A DNA stretch of 64,000 bases from NCBI RefSeq assembly GCF_015163665.1, contig NZ_JADEUG010000005.1, forward strand, positions 62,001 through 126,000, given 5' to 3'. Source of the stretch: Xenorhabdus sp. BG5. GTDB lineage: Bacteria > Pseudomonadota > Gammaproteobacteria > Enterobacterales > Enterobacteriaceae. Positions 38,672 to 48,779 of the stretch are shown here, piece by piece. The translations under genes and the position numbers were made by a program. Position 1 is the first letter of the stretch; each line of letters begins with the position of its first letter. Under the pieces are notes generated by a model, which worked only from the letters and a program-made list of their open reading frames with translations, was not told the DNA's origin and made no database searches.

Positions 38672-39730
38672 TTAAGCGTCAGGTTGATAAATTGGCCCTG
38701 GTTGATGTAATGGCGGTATCTTAGCGGGTTTAATTTCGAGGCCGATCGTATCCTCAATTGGTCTTAAAATCGTCTTTTCCTCTTGGCTATTTGTAACCCG
38801 TCCTGTATTTACCCGCACTGGCATGCCTGAACGACGAATAATGGCTTGATCAACAAGGAATTCATCTGTTTCACGATTATTAATGAACTTCACTAAGCCT
38901 TCAGAACGTGGAACTGGCATTGTTTGCGGATCATCAGCCTCTTTATTAGAAAGTGGCTGATGAACTTCCACATAGCGCTTACCATCTGGCTCTATAGCAT
39001 ATTTCACTGGTTCATTAATGACCTGAACACGCGTTCCTCGTGGAACAGTCCGAAACAAATTTTCAATATCGTCAGGCCGCAAACGAATACATCCTGAACT
39101 GACACGCATACCAATGCCAAAATCCGCATTTGTGCCATGGATCAGATATTCACCACGCCCAGCGGCCAAACGTAAGGCAAAATCCCCCATTGGATTATCT
39201 GGACCTGCGGGGATTACAGCAGGCAAAATAATTCCCCGACTAGCGTAATCCTTGCGAATATTAACGGTTGGTGTCCATGTCGGGTTCTTGATCAATTGGC
39301 TGACTGACGTTGTCATTGTCGGCGTGTTACGTCCAAGTTGACCTATCCCAATAGGGTATACAACGACAACATTTTTTCCCTCAGGGAAATAATAGAGCCT
39401 AAGTTCGGCCAGATTGATAATAATTCCCTGGCGGGGAGTGTCCGGCAACAACATCTGCGATGGAATAATTAACTCAGTGCCAGGTTTAGGTAAATAGGGA
39501 TCAACGCCAGGATTTGCTTCCAACATCGCCAATAATCCTATTTGGTATTTGGCTGCAATGGATTCTAGCGGACGTCCATCATCAGGCACAATATAGGCGG
39601 AATTTTCGCCAATCAGACGGCTATTAGCAGGAGGCAATGGGTACTCGATAGCATGGGCGATATTAGTCAATCCACTTAACGACAACATGCCAATCAAGAA
39701 CATGCCGATAACAGTTAAAAATCGCTTCAT
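38672..39730 (-). CDS. ldtE: L,D-transpeptidase LdtE (YnhG)
   Basis: Periplasmic enzyme that forms meso-DAP to meso-DAP (3-3) crosslinks in peptidoglycan. It has a signal peptide (1-27), a LysM-like domain (about 45-92, YIVPDDGRPLESIAAKYQI), and a YkuD catalytic domain with His198 and the nucleophile Cys214 in SSGCIRLRP. A Pro-rich C-terminal tail (IPPLHQPGPIYQPDA) makes it 352 residues against 334 in E. coli. In E. coli the suf operon follows ldtE; here menI comes next. Confidence 0.95.
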   Translation of the reverse strand: MKRFLTVIGMFLIGMLSLSGLTNIAHAIEYPLPPANSRLIGENSAYIVPDDGRPLESIAAKYQIGLLAMLEANPGVDPYLPKPGTELIIPSQMLLPDTPRQGIIINLAELRLYYFPEGKNVVVVYPIGIGQLGRNTPTMTTSVSQLIKNPTWTPTVNIRKDYASRGIILPAVIPAGPDNPMGDFALRLAAGRGEYLIHGTNADFGIGMRVSSGCIRLRPDDIENLFRTVPRGTRVQVINEPVKYAIEPDGKRYVEVHQPLSNKEADDPQTMPVPRSEGLVKFINNRETDEFLVDQAIIRRSGMPVRVNTGRVTNSQEEKTILRPIEDTIGLEIKPAKIPPLHQPGPIYQPDA

Positions 39731-39893
39731 ACGTGCTTCCTGAAAATGATGCTTTGAATGTTTGTGGTTAATTAATAGCCTACTTTGCAGAACTATTCTA
39801 TCTCATTCGTTGTAATCAAAGCGGGATTTATATCGTCCGGCTGTTCCCGCCAGCCAAAATACTGACAGGAACAAAAACATAACAGGTAGGATA

Positions 39894-40307
39894 TTAAGAT
39901 AAAACTGCCGTTGTCAGGCGAGACGTGCAGCATAATTGTTGTTGATCATTATAGATATCAATCTGCCAGACCTGATGTGAACGGCCAAGATAAACAGGTT
40001 TACAAATCCCTTTAACCATGCCTTCATGAACAGATTTAAGGTGGTTAGCATTAATCTCTACTCCCACCACTTTCTGTTCTCCTTCCGAGCAGAGATAGCC
40101 TGCAATCGAGCCAAGTGTTTCAGCCAATACCACAGATGCCCCACCATGCAAGATCCCGAATGGCTGTTTAGTTCGTTGATCGACTGGCATTGTTCCTTCG
40201 ATAAAATCATCGCCAAGCTGGGTAAATTCGATCCCTACATGTTTTACCATACACTCACCATTCAATTGATTAAGTGTATTTACATCTATATTACGTTTCC
40301 AAATCAC
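39894..40307 (-). CDS. menI: 1,4-dihydroxy-2-naphthoyl-CoA hydrolase MenI
   Basis: Hotdog-fold thioesterase that releases 1,4-dihydroxy-2-naphthoate in menaquinone synthesis (formerly YdiI). 137 residues with the family motif QPFGILHGGASVVLAETLGS, where the Glu of AETLGS is the catalytic residue in E. coli MenI (Glu63). It overlaps the end of ydiJ by 4 bases (ATGA), so ydiJ and menI are coupled in one transcript. Length equals E. coli (136). Confidence 0.95.
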   Translation of the reverse strand: MIWKRNIDVNTLNQLNGECMVKHVGIEFTQLGDDFIEGTMPVDQRTKQPFGILHGGASVVLAETLGSIAGYLCSEGEQKVVGVEINANHLKSVHEGMVKGICKPVYLGRSHQVWQIDIYNDQQQLCCTSRLTTAVLS

Positions 40308-43300
40308 GACATTATCTCCAATAGGGCTTGTAATGGATGTTTAAGCAGTTTTCCTTCTATACGTTTCACCTGACTGCGACACGAATACCCAGTACTTAGG
40401 CAATGTTCTAAGGATAGATTTTTCAGTGTCGGAGCCCATGAAAGTTTGTAGATGCCAATGGATCTCTCCAGGTTTTTCTTTTCGTGACCATATGTACCTG
40501 CCATGCCACAACACCCGACATTGACATGATTCAATTGATGACCAAAATGGCAGAAAATATCAGCCCACTGTTTGCCACTATTAGGTAATGCTGTCACTTC
40601 GGTACAGTGCCCAAGCAGATACCAGGCATCTCTGGACATTGAATCATCGTTTTTCGCTTGTGACATTTTTTCCGGCAGAATGCTGATTAGCCATTCATGT
40701 ACCAACTGAACTTTAAAATTTCCCCTCCGTTCACCGAGAATAGCGTTGTATTCATCCCGATAACACAGAACTAAAGCAGGATCGACACCGACCATAGGAA
40801 TATTCAGGCGCGCTATCCGATTAAGGAAGTCAGCCGTTTTTCCCGCAGTTTTGGCAAATCGATTCAAGAACCCTTTGACGTGCTGTGCTTTTCCATTGGG
40901 TGAAAATGGCAATAAGACAGGCTTATACCCCAACTTTTCTGCCAGCAATACAAAATCAGTGACCACTTTCGCATCGTAATAACTTGTAAAAGGATCCTGG
41001 ACAATCAGCACATGTTGGTCACGCTGTAATGATGACAAGCTTTCCAACTGTTCCAGCGTTGTCCTTGCTGCATAATGACCAGCAAGCTGCTGTTGCAATG
41101 TCGGGTAAGAGAGTAACGGCAGATCAGCCATGCCAATGGTATGCTGGCTGATTTTTTGTACCCACGGTTGTTTCAGGAAAAAATTAAATACTCGCGGCGC
41201 TTTTGCCATCAATGGCGTACTGTGTTCAACATTAGCCACAATATGATCACGCAATGGGCGCAAGTAACGGCTGTGATACAACGCTAAAAAGCGTGAACGA
41301 AACGAAGGGACATCAATCTTGATCGGACATTGTGTTGAACACGCTTTACAGGCTAAACAACCTGACATCGCCTCTTTAACTTCATGCGAAAAATCATATT
41401 CACCTCGCCATGCCAGCCAACTATGACGTGTCTTTTCAATCAATCCCCGCAAACTGGGGCGCGCTTGATCCAGCCCATGCTCCAGTAATTTGGGTTCAAC
41501 CCCTTGTTCTGTCAAAAGCCGCAACCACTCTCTCACCAGGGTCGCCCTGCCTTTGGGGGAATGTATGCGATGCTGACTGATTTTCATTGATGGACACATT
41601 GGGCTTCTGACATCAAAATTGAAGCATAATCCGTTACCATTACATTCCATCGCGCCGCGGAATGCAGTCCTTACATTGACAGGAATAGTACGGTCGTAAG
41701 TCCCGCGCTTGGCTGCATCAACTTTCATCATTGGCGCATCGACGCCAATTGGTGGACAAATTTTCCCCGGATTGAGTCGATTGAGTGGATCAAACACCGC
41801 TTTTATTCGGCGCAGTTCGTTATACAAGGCCTCACCAAAAAAGGCAGGGCTATATTCTGCTCGAAAACCCTTTCCATGTTCTCCCCATAACAAACCGCCA
41901 TATTTGGCCGTCAAATGAACAACTTCATCAGAAATCTGCTTCATCAAGATTTCCTGCTGAGGATCACACATATCCAACGCAGGACGCACGTGCAAAACAC
42001 CTGCATCTACATGACCAAACATGCCATAATTCAGTTTATGATTATCCAAAAGCTGGCGAAATTCAGCAATGTAATCGGCAAGATGTTGAGGAGGAACACA
42101 GGTATCTTCGACAAATGGAATGGGTTTAGCTGGACCTTTACTGTTGCCTAACAGCCCGACGGATTTTTTCCGCATGGCATAAATGAGCTCAATATCCCTC
42201 AAATCATGGCATATCTGATAGCCAATAATGCCCGCCTGATTTTTTTCCATCAATTCATCAAGGCGTAAGCAAAGTTCCTGCAATTGTTGATCAATTTCCT
42301 GTTCATCATTACCACTGAATTCGACAATATTCAGGCCTTGCATATCCTTATCAGGCACATCGGTAATCAGTTCCTTCACGGAATGCCAGATGATATCTTC
42401 GCGCGCCAGATTAAGTACCTTAGAGTCTACCGTCTCCACTGAGAGCGCCTTGGCTTCGACCATAAAAGGAGCATTACGTAGGGCAGAATCAAAGGAGTCA
42501 TATTTGACATTTACCAGTCGCCTGACTTTAGGTAACAGCGTGATATCCAGTGTCGCCTCGGTAATGAAGGCCAGAGTACCTTCAGATCCCGTCAAAATAC
42601 GGGTGAGATCAAAAGACTGCATATCATCGCTGAATACATGGCGTAAATCGTATCCCGTCAGAAATCGATTGAGTTTAGGGAACTTCTCAATGATTAGTTT
42701 CCGTTGTTCACGGCAACGTTCCAATACCGTTTTATAAACACGACCAGCTATACTCTCTTCTTGGGCAATCGATTCCGCCAATGCTGTGCTCATAGGACGG
42801 GTATCTAACATTTCCCCTCCCAATAAAACAGCACGTACACCCAGTACATGATCCGAGGTTTTGCCATAAACCAACGATCCCTGACCGGAAGCATCTGTAT
42901 TGATCATGCCACCCAACGTAGCACGGTTACTGGTTGAAAGTTCTGGAGAGAAAAAATAACCGAAAGGTTTTAGATATTGATTAAGCTGATCTTTGATAAC
43001 ACCGGCTTCTACCCTTACCCATCCTTGCTCTGGGTTGATTTCCAGAATGCGGTTCATATAGCGGGACATGTCCACTACAATACCATTGTTAAGTGATTGC
43101 CCATTCGTGCCAGTTCCCCCGCCGCGTGGGGTAAATGTCAGAGCCTTAAAACGCTCCTCTTCTGCTATTCTTGTCAGCAGTACGACATCGGCGCTGGAAC
43201 GAGGAAATACAACAGCTTGTGGTAACAGTTGATAAATACTGTTATCTGTCGCCATAGTCAGCCTATCAGCATAGCTACTAGCGGTGTCTCCAGTAAAACC

Positions 43301-43375
43301 CGCTTCTTTCAGTGCAGTCAAATAGTTCTGTGCCAGTTCACTGACATGGGGGGCTTGTGATATACGTGGGATCAT
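40304..43375 (-). CDS. ydiJ: FAD-linked oxidase / Fe-S protein YdiJ (D-2-hydroxyglutarate dehydrogenase type)
   Basis: Large cytoplasmic flavoprotein of 1023 residues. N-terminal FAD-binding domain of the vanillyl-alcohol oxidase type (FTPRGGGTGTNGQSL, about 101-115), a FAD-linked oxidase C-terminal domain, then a ferredoxin-like centre CLACKACSTQCPI (two-cluster pattern) and a cysteine-rich CCG domain with VGCCGMAG near the end. E. coli YdiJ (1018 residues) oxidises D-2-hydroxyglutarate according to recent work; substrate here is inferred. First gene of ydiJ-menI; divergent from ydiK. Confidence 0.94.
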   Translation of the reverse strand: MIPRISQAPHVSELAQNYLTALKEAGFTGDTASSYADRLTMATDNSIYQLLPQAVVFPRSSADVVLLTRIAEEERFKALTFTPRGGGTGTNGQSLNNGIVVDMSRYMNRILEINPEQGWVRVEAGVIKDQLNQYLKPFGYFFSPELSTSNRATLGGMINTDASGQGSLVYGKTSDHVLGVRAVLLGGEMLDTRPMSTALAESIAQEESIAGRVYKTVLERCREQRKLIIEKFPKLNRFLTGYDLRHVFSDDMQSFDLTRILTGSEGTLAFITEATLDITLLPKVRRLVNVKYDSFDSALRNAPFMVEAKALSVETVDSKVLNLAREDIIWHSVKELITDVPDKDMQGLNIVEFSGNDEQEIDQQLQELCLRLDELMEKNQAGIIGYQICHDLRDIELIYAMRKKSVGLLGNSKGPAKPIPFVEDTCVPPQHLADYIAEFRQLLDNHKLNYGMFGHVDAGVLHVRPALDMCDPQQEILMKQISDEVVHLTAKYGGLLWGEHGKGFRAEYSPAFFGEALYNELRRIKAVFDPLNRLNPGKICPPIGVDAPMMKVDAAKRGTYDRTIPVNVRTAFRGAMECNGNGLCFNFDVRSPMCPSMKISQHRIHSPKGRATLVREWLRLLTEQGVEPKLLEHGLDQARPSLRGLIEKTRHSWLAWRGEYDFSHEVKEAMSGCLACKACSTQCPIKIDVPSFRSRFLALYHSRYLRPLRDHIVANVEHSTPLMAKAPRVFNFFLKQPWVQKISQHTIGMADLPLLSYPTLQQQLAGHYAARTTLEQLESLSSLQRDQHVLIVQDPFTSYYDAKVVTDFVLLAEKLGYKPVLLPFSPNGKAQHVKGFLNRFAKTAGKTADFLNRIARLNIPMVGVDPALVLCYRDEYNAILGERRGNFKVQLVHEWLISILPEKMSQAKNDDSMSRDAWYLLGHCTEVTALPNSGKQWADIFCHFGHQLNHVNVGCCGMAGTYGHEKKNLERSIGIYKLSWAPTLKNLSLEHCLSTGYSCRSQVKRIEGKLLKHPLQALLEIMS

Positions 43376-43586
43376 TGGCTAATTGCCCCTTATTCTAATA
43401 AATATCCACATTGCTTTATCTATATACTATCTTGGATAACGTCACTCAGACAATTTTCTACTTCTGAGCAGGCAGGCTTTCAACCATATCACAATATTTA
43501 TCGATTTTGAGTAACCAATGAAATAACGTTATATTTAGTTACCGTTGTTACTGCCAACACTATTTAATTACCTGAGAAATGATTTC

Positions 43587-44696
43587 ATGGAAAAATCACA
43601 ATCACACCAAGATTTACCTAAGTTGTTATTCGCTCTATTCTTCATTTTATTGCTCATTACCACCAGCTTTTGGGTCTTAAGTCCCTTTATTTTGGGATTT
43701 ATTTGGTCAGGAATGGTAGTTATCGCAACCTGGCCATTATTGGAGAAATTACAACAACGATTATGGGGAAAACGCTGGATTGCAGTTTCTATCATGACGT
43801 TACTGTTGGTTTTGTTATTTGTTATCCCGATTGCGTTACTTGTCAGCAGCTTGGTAGAAAACAGTGCGCCATTGATTGAATGGGCAAGATCTCCTTCCTC
43901 TTTCCAACTTCCACAACTGGAATGGCTCAATCGAGTCCCTGTCATTGGCGAAGATTTATATCTTAAATGGCAGGACTTAATTGCTGATGGCAGTAACATA
44001 CTGCTCAACAAAATTCCCCCTTACATCGGTAAAGCAGCAACATGGTTTTTTACCCAAGCCGCTAATGCAGGACGTTTTCTTTTCCATCTGGCACTGATGG
44101 TCATGTTCAGTGTATTACTTTATTGGAAGGGTGATCAGGTTATGCTGAGTATCCGCCATTTTGCTATCCGACTGGCAGATAAACGCGGTGATGCCGTCGT
44201 ATTGCTGGCTGCCCAATCGATCCGAGCCGTAGCTCTTGGCGTGGTGGTAACGGCGTTGGTTCAAGCTATTGCGGGCGGAATTGGGCTGGCAATTGCTGGC
44301 ATTCCGTATCCAATGATATTGACAGTATTCATGTTTGTATGCTGTGTTGCCCAGCTAGGGCCTCTGCTTGTTCTCATTCCCTCTATCGCATGGCTTTATT
44401 GGACGGGGGAAACAACTTGGGGAACAATTTTAATTATCTGGAGCCTGATATTAACCACCATGGATGGTGTCCTACGCCCTTTCCTGATCCGTCTTGGCGC
44501 TGACTTGCCGATGGTATTAATTCTTACTGGTGTCATCGGCGGGATCCTTTCATTGGGTGTTATTGGGCTATTTATTGGGCCTGTTGTATTGGCTGTTTCT
44601 TACAGTTTACTATTGGCATGGATGAACGAAGTTCCTAAACCCGAAGGAAAAATGGCAGATATGGAAAAACATTTCGGGAAAAAGCACGTCAAATAA
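43587..44696 (+). CDS. ydiK: AI-2E family transporter YdiK
   Basis: Inner-membrane protein of 369 residues with about 8 membrane helices, including the family segments LSPFILGFIWSGMVVIATWPLLE and GADLPMVLILTGVIGGI. The family contains transporters and proton antiporters; the substrate is not known and a role in AI-2 export is not shown for YdiK. ATG 43587 gives the E. coli length (370); an in-frame start at 43545 adds 14 residues without family match. rprA lies downstream, as in E. coli. Confidence 0.92.
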   Translation: MEKSQSHQDLPKLLFALFFILLLITTSFWVLSPFILGFIWSGMVVIATWPLLEKLQQRLWGKRWIAVSIMTLLLVLLFVIPIALLVSSLVENSAPLIEWARSPSSFQLPQLEWLNRVPVIGEDLYLKWQDLIADGSNILLNKIPPYIGKAATWFFTQAANAGRFLFHLALMVMFSVLLYWKGDQVMLSIRHFAIRLADKRGDAVVLLAAQSIRAVALGVVVTALVQAIAGGIGLAIAGIPYPMILTVFMFVCCVAQLGPLLVLIPSIAWLYWTGETTWGTILIIWSLILTTMDGVLRPFLIRLGADLPMVLILTGVIGGILSLGVIGLFIGPVVLAVSYSLLLAWMNEVPKPEGKMADMEKHFGKKHVK

Positions 44697-44866
44697 TTAA
44701 ATAATTGCGCGAAAAAATAGTATTTCGCGCAATTATAAAAATGGTGAATATATCATCAGAACCCCATCTAAAATATAAAGTTATTTTTCGTAAAAAATAA
44801 AACCCACCAAGAAAATTGTTGCAAAAAAGTTATTTTCATAAAGTTTATTTTCTAATCTCTGTTTAT

Positions 44867-44880
44867 TAAGAGAATTCTTA
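44867..44880 (+). promoter_or_regulatory. RcsB-like box upstream of rprA
   Basis: TAAGAGAATTCTTA has the dyad TAAGA-N4-TCTTA, close to the RcsB/RcsAB consensus TAAGAATATTCCTA. A -10-like TAGTAT (44904-44909) follows at a suitable distance. Rcs control of rprA is established in E. coli. Confidence 0.65.
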
Positions 44881-44915
44881 ATGAATAAACTCACCTATTA
44901 AATTAGTATTCACTT

Positions 44916-45039
44916 CATCGAAACAAATGTTTCCCAGAGTATTGCCACCTCAGCTTATAACGCCATAAGCTGGGTTCAACGAAGTATATATATTGCTGTG
45001 TGTAGTCTTTGCCTGTCAGCCCATGATAGGCTTTTTTTT
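44916..45039 (+). ncRNA. rprA: RprA small regulatory RNA
   Basis: The stretch TTGCTGTGTGTAGTCTTTGC (44993-45012) is identical to E. coli RprA as I recall it. It is followed by the terminator GCCTGTCA/TGATAGGC and eight T residues (to 45039). A 5' hairpin CAGCTTAT/ATAAGCTG lies at 44951-44972. The place after ydiK also matches E. coli. RprA is Hfq-dependent, induced by Rcs, and opens the rpoS leader for translation. The 5' end is an estimate from the promoter-like sequence; the 5' half is diverged from E. coli. Confidence 0.88.
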
Positions 45040-45117
45040 GGCATTCCAAATCATGTAACATAGAATATAAAAGCCTGAAAGTATCTTAACAGACTTTTAT
45101 ATTTGAATTAAATGCTA

Positions 45118-47496
45118 TTAATTATTTTCGGCCAAAGCAATCCACGTTTTCACGACTGTATCAGGATTCAATGATAAACTGTCAATTCCTTCTTTCATTA
45201 ACCACTGAGCAAAATCTTCATGATCCGAAGGCCCTTGTCCACAGATGCCAACATATTTCCCCTGCCGTTTAGCCGCTTGAATTGCCATGGAAAGTAATTG
45301 TTTCACCGCTTCATTACGTTCATCAAATAATTCGGATACCACACCAGAATCGCGATCTAATCCCAGAGCTAATTGCGTCATATCATTTGAACCAATTGAG
45401 AAGCCGTCAAAATATTCAAGGAATTGCTCTGCCAACAACGCATTCGATGGAATTTCACACATCATGATGACTTTCAAACCATTCTCACCGCGTTTCAAAT
45501 CCTGAGAGGCCAACTCCGCTATCACCGCTTCCGCTTGAGCAACGGTACGCACAAACGGGATCATCACCTCAACGTTAGTTAATCCCATCACATTACGCAC
45601 CCGTTTGATCGCCTCGCACTCCAAAGCAAAACATTGGCGGAAGCTGTCAGAAATGTAACGCCCTGCCCCACGGAAGCCCAGCATTGGGTTTTCTTCCCGT
45701 GGTTCATACCTGTCTCCACCCACTAAGTTCGCATATTCATTGGATTTAAAATCTGATAAGCGAACGATCACACGTTTGGGCCAGAATGCTGCCGCGAGCG
45801 TTGCAATCCCTTCGGTTAATTTCCCTACATAAAACTCAATAGGATCATCATAACCCACCATCAACGATCTAATTTGCTCTTGCAGCTCAGGAGATTGTTT
45901 GGCGTATTCAAGCAGAGCACGAGGATGCACACCGATCATTCGGTTAATAATAAACTCCAGTCGAGCCAAGCCTATCCCTTCATTTGGCAAACAGGCGAAA
46001 TCAAATGCACGATCAGGATTGCCTACATTCATCATGATCTTCACATCCAATTCCGGCAGTTTATCAATTTGGGAACTCTGAACACTGAAATCTAGTTTAT
46101 GCTGATAAACGTAACCCGTATCACCTTCCGAACAAGAAATCGTTACCTGTTGACCTTCTTGTAAACGTTCAGTCGCATCGCCACAACCCACAACGGCAGG
46201 AATACCCAACTCACGAGCAATAATGGCGGCATGACAGGTACGTCCTCCACGATTAGTGACAATCGCTGCTGCTCTTTTCATGATCGGTTCCCAATCCGGA
46301 TCAGTCATGTCAGTGACCAATACATCTCCCACTTGAATGCGATCCATTTCACTTAGATTGTGGATAACCTTGACTGTTCCAACGCCGATACGATGCCCAA
46401 TTGCTCGACCTTCCACCAATACATTACCTTGCTCATTGAGTTGGTAACGTTCCATTACCTGCTGATTTGAGCGGACAGTTTCAGGACGGGCTTGAACAAT
46501 ATATAACTTGCCATTATGTCCATCTTTCGCCCACTCGATATCCATCGGACGGCCATAATGTTTCTCAATTAGCAAAGCTTGTCTGGCCAGCGCTTCCACT
46601 TCACTGTCAGCCAAAGAGAAACGATTGCGCAATTCCTCTGATACCGTTTCTATACGCACTTGCTTCCCATGCTCTTTGCTATCTGCATAAACCATACGTA
46701 TTTTTTTAGAGCCAAGATTACGGCGCACGATTGCAGGGCGATTGTTCTTCAACGTTGGTTTGTGGACATAAAATTCATCAGGGTTTACTGCTCCCTGCAC
46801 AACCATCTCCCCCAGACCATAAGCTGATGTAATGAACACAACCTGATCAAAACCTGATTCAGTATCAATCGTAAACATCACGCCAGAGGAAGCCAAATCA
46901 GAACGCACCATGCGTTGTATACCCGCAGAAAGTGCCACACCACGGTGGTCATACCCCTGATGGACACGATAAGAAATAGCACGATCATTAAAAAGTGATG
47001 CAAAGACGTGCTTGATAGCCACCATCACCGCATCAATGCCTTGCACATTCAAGAAAGTTTCTTGCTGTCCAGCAAAAGAAGCATCCGGCATATCTTCCGC
47101 GGTGGCAGAAGAACGCACGGCGAAAGAAGCATCAGGCTCGCCTTCAGACAATTGCAGATAGGCATCACGGATATCTTTTTCAAGTTGAGCCGTAAATGGC
47201 GTATCAATCACCCACTGACGAATTTGCGCGCCAGTTTTAGCCAACTGATTGATATCATCAACATTGGTTTCATCCAGCAATTGATAAATACGCTGGTTCA
47301 CACCACTTTGTTCCAGAAAATCATTAAATGCCTGTGCAGTTGTAGCAAAACCATTGGGAACAGACACACCAAGCTCAGCCAGATTGGTGATCATCTCGCC
47401 AAGCGAGGCGTTTTTACCACCAACCCGATTAACGTCATTCATGCCTAATTGGTTATACCAGAGTACATTGCTTGAGGTGAGGCCACTATTGGACAT
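45118..47496 (-). CDS. ppsA: Phosphoenolpyruvate synthase
   Basis: Makes PEP from pyruvate with ATP (to AMP and phosphate) for gluconeogenesis. 792 residues, identical in length to E. coli. N-terminal ATP-binding domain ([35 protein letters not shown]), central phosphohistidine domain with the catalytic His in [15 protein letters not shown], and C-terminal PEP-binding domain with [18 protein letters not shown] and GICGQGPSD. Divergent from its regulator ppsR, which phosphorylates the threonine next to the catalytic histidine; that Thr is present (RTCHA). Confidence 0.97.
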   Translation of the reverse strand: MSNSGLTSSNVLWYNQLGMNDVNRVGGKNASLGEMITNLAELGVSVPNGFATTAQAFNDFLEQSGVNQRIYQLLDETNVDDINQLAKTGAQIRQWVIDTPFTAQLEKDIRDAYLQLSEGEPDASFAVRSSATAEDMPDASFAGQQETFLNVQGIDAVMVAIKHVFASLFNDRAISYRVHQGYDHRGVALSAGIQRMVRSDLASSGVMFTIDTESGFDQVVFITSAYGLGEMVVQGAVNPDEFYVHKPTLKNNRPAIVRRNLGSKKIRMVYADSKEHGKQVRIETVSEELRNRFSLADSEVEALARQALLIEKHYGRPMDIEWAKDGHNGKLYIVQARPETVRSNQQVMERYQLNEQGNVLVEGRAIGHRIGVGTVKVIHNLSEMDRIQVGDVLVTDMTDPDWEPIMKRAAAIVTNRGGRTCHAAIIARELGIPAVVGCGDATERLQEGQQVTISCSEGDTGYVYQHKLDFSVQSSQIDKLPELDVKIMMNVGNPDRAFDFACLPNEGIGLARLEFIINRMIGVHPRALLEYAKQSPELQEQIRSLMVGYDDPIEFYVGKLTEGIATLAAAFWPKRVIVRLSDFKSNEYANLVGGDRYEPREENPMLGFRGAGRYISDSFRQCFALECEAIKRVRNVMGLTNVEVMIPFVRTVAQAEAVIAELASQDLKRGENGLKVIMMCEIPSNALLAEQFLEYFDGFSIGSNDMTQLALGLDRDSGVVSELFDERNEAVKQLLSMAIQAAKRQGKYVGICGQGPSDHEDFAQWLMKEGIDSLSLNPDTVVKTWIALAENN

Positions 47497-47663
47497 TAGA
47501 AACTATCCTTTTTACATTCGGAGGTACAAATCGGAAAATGAAAGCTGCACTTCACAGCAAGAAATAGCCTAGCACATTGTCTTGCCAAATATAGAAAGGT
47601 GAATCGATCAACCCAACAATATTATTTTATTACAGGTATAATTTGGAAAGGATCTTAAGGGCA

Positions 47664-47738
47664 TATACCAATCTGACTGCAAGATGCGTGTGATTTTATA
47701 GAGTTGTGTCAGTTGCAACTTGGAGTTTAATGCGTATA
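47664..47738 (+). repeat. Shortened copy (75 bp) of the TATAC inverted-repeat element, copy C
   Basis: Begins TATACCAAT and ends TTTAATGCGTATA like copy B, but lacks the central GC-rich hairpin (about 30 bases shorter). It fills the centre of the ppsA-ppsR divergent region and ends 20 bases before the ppsR start. Confidence 0.8.
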
Positions 47739-47758
47739 ACGATAAAAGAAGAGAGACA

Positions 47759-48622
47759 ATGGTAGAAATCCACCCTTCCCAAACAGCGGAAAATGAAATA
47801 CTACAACGCAGCGTATTTTTTATTTCTGATGGAACGGCAATCACAGCTGAAGTATTAGGCCATGCTGTGTTATCCCAATTTCCAATTACGATTACTTCCT
47901 ATACCTTACCTTTCGTGACGAGCAAAACCAGAGCAGAGGAAGTCAAAGATCAAATAAACGCGATATATCAGCAAACCCAAATCAAACCATTAGTTTTTTA
48001 TTCCATCATTTCAGATGAAGTTAAAAGCATTATTACCCGCAGTAACGGATTTTGTCAGGATATTGTTCAAACATTAGTGGCACCATTACAGCAAGAAATT
48101 GGCCTGAAACCCAAACCAGAATTACACCGAACTCACGGCTTATCGAAAAAAAATCTGGGGCAATATGATGCACGTATTGCTGCCATTGATTACACTCTCG
48201 CCCACGATGATGGTATTTCATTACGTAATCTTGATCAGGCTCAAGTCATTATTCTTGGCGTATCACGGTGTGGAAAAACACCAACCAGCCTCTATCTTGC
48301 CATGCAATTTGGTATTCAGGCTGCAAACTATCCTTTTACCGCAGATGATATGGATAATTTGCAGTTACCCGCCGCTTTAAAATCCTTTCAGCATAAATTA
48401 TTTGGTCTGACAATTAGCCCAGAAAGGCTTGCTGCTATCCGTGAAGAGCGGCGTGAAAATAGCCGTTATGCTTCGTTACGACAATGTCGGGTTGAAATTG
48501 CTGAAGTTGAGGCTTTATTCCGAAAAAATAAGATCAATTACCTGAATACCACTAATTATTCTGTCGAAGAAATTTCGGCCAAAATTATTGACAGCATGGG
48601 ATTAAAACGCCGTATGTTCTGA
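47759..48622 (+). CDS. ppsR: PEP synthase regulatory protein PpsR (kinase/pyrophosphorylase)
   Basis: Bifunctional enzyme that inactivates PpsA by ADP-dependent phosphorylation of a threonine and reactivates it by Pi-dependent dephosphorylation. DUF299 family; P-loop GVSRCGKT at residues 167-174, plus [18 protein letters not shown] near the start. 287 residues from ATG 47759, which has AAGAGAGA upstream; an in-frame start at 47720 would begin inside the repeat element copy C. E. coli PpsR has 277 residues. Divergent from ppsA and followed by aroH. Confidence 0.95.
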   Translation: MVEIHPSQTAENEILQRSVFFISDGTAITAEVLGHAVLSQFPITITSYTLPFVTSKTRAEEVKDQINAIYQQTQIKPLVFYSIISDEVKSIITRSNGFCQDIVQTLVAPLQQEIGLKPKPELHRTHGLSKKNLGQYDARIAAIDYTLAHDDGISLRNLDQAQVIILGVSRCGKTPTSLYLAMQFGIQAANYPFTADDMDNLQLPAALKSFQHKLFGLTISPERLAAIREERRENSRYASLRQCRVEIAEVEALFRKNKINYLNTTNYSVEEISAKIIDSMGLKRRMF

Positions 48623-48779
48623 TTTCAAAACGCAACATACTTAACAATATTTACTCACGACACTTTCTCGCGTAATTATCATGATTGTCTGTTGAATTTG
48701 CTGGGGGTTGAGTTATTGTGATTCCCCAGTTATTCCAGACTCTGTCACAATATAAAGTAAAATCCGAGAAAGAAAGTAT

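Larger units (their letters stand above)
44697..45117. other. ydiK-ppsA intergenic region
   Basis: 421 bases. The first 170 are AT-rich with nothing recognised. Then come an RcsB-like box (44867-44880), rprA (44916-45039) and a short T-rich stretch before the ppsA stop. Confidence 0.6.

Noticed and set aside
48623..48779. Search for a TrpR operator before aroH
   Set aside because: No sequence resembling the GTACTAG...CTAGTAC-type operator was found by eye.
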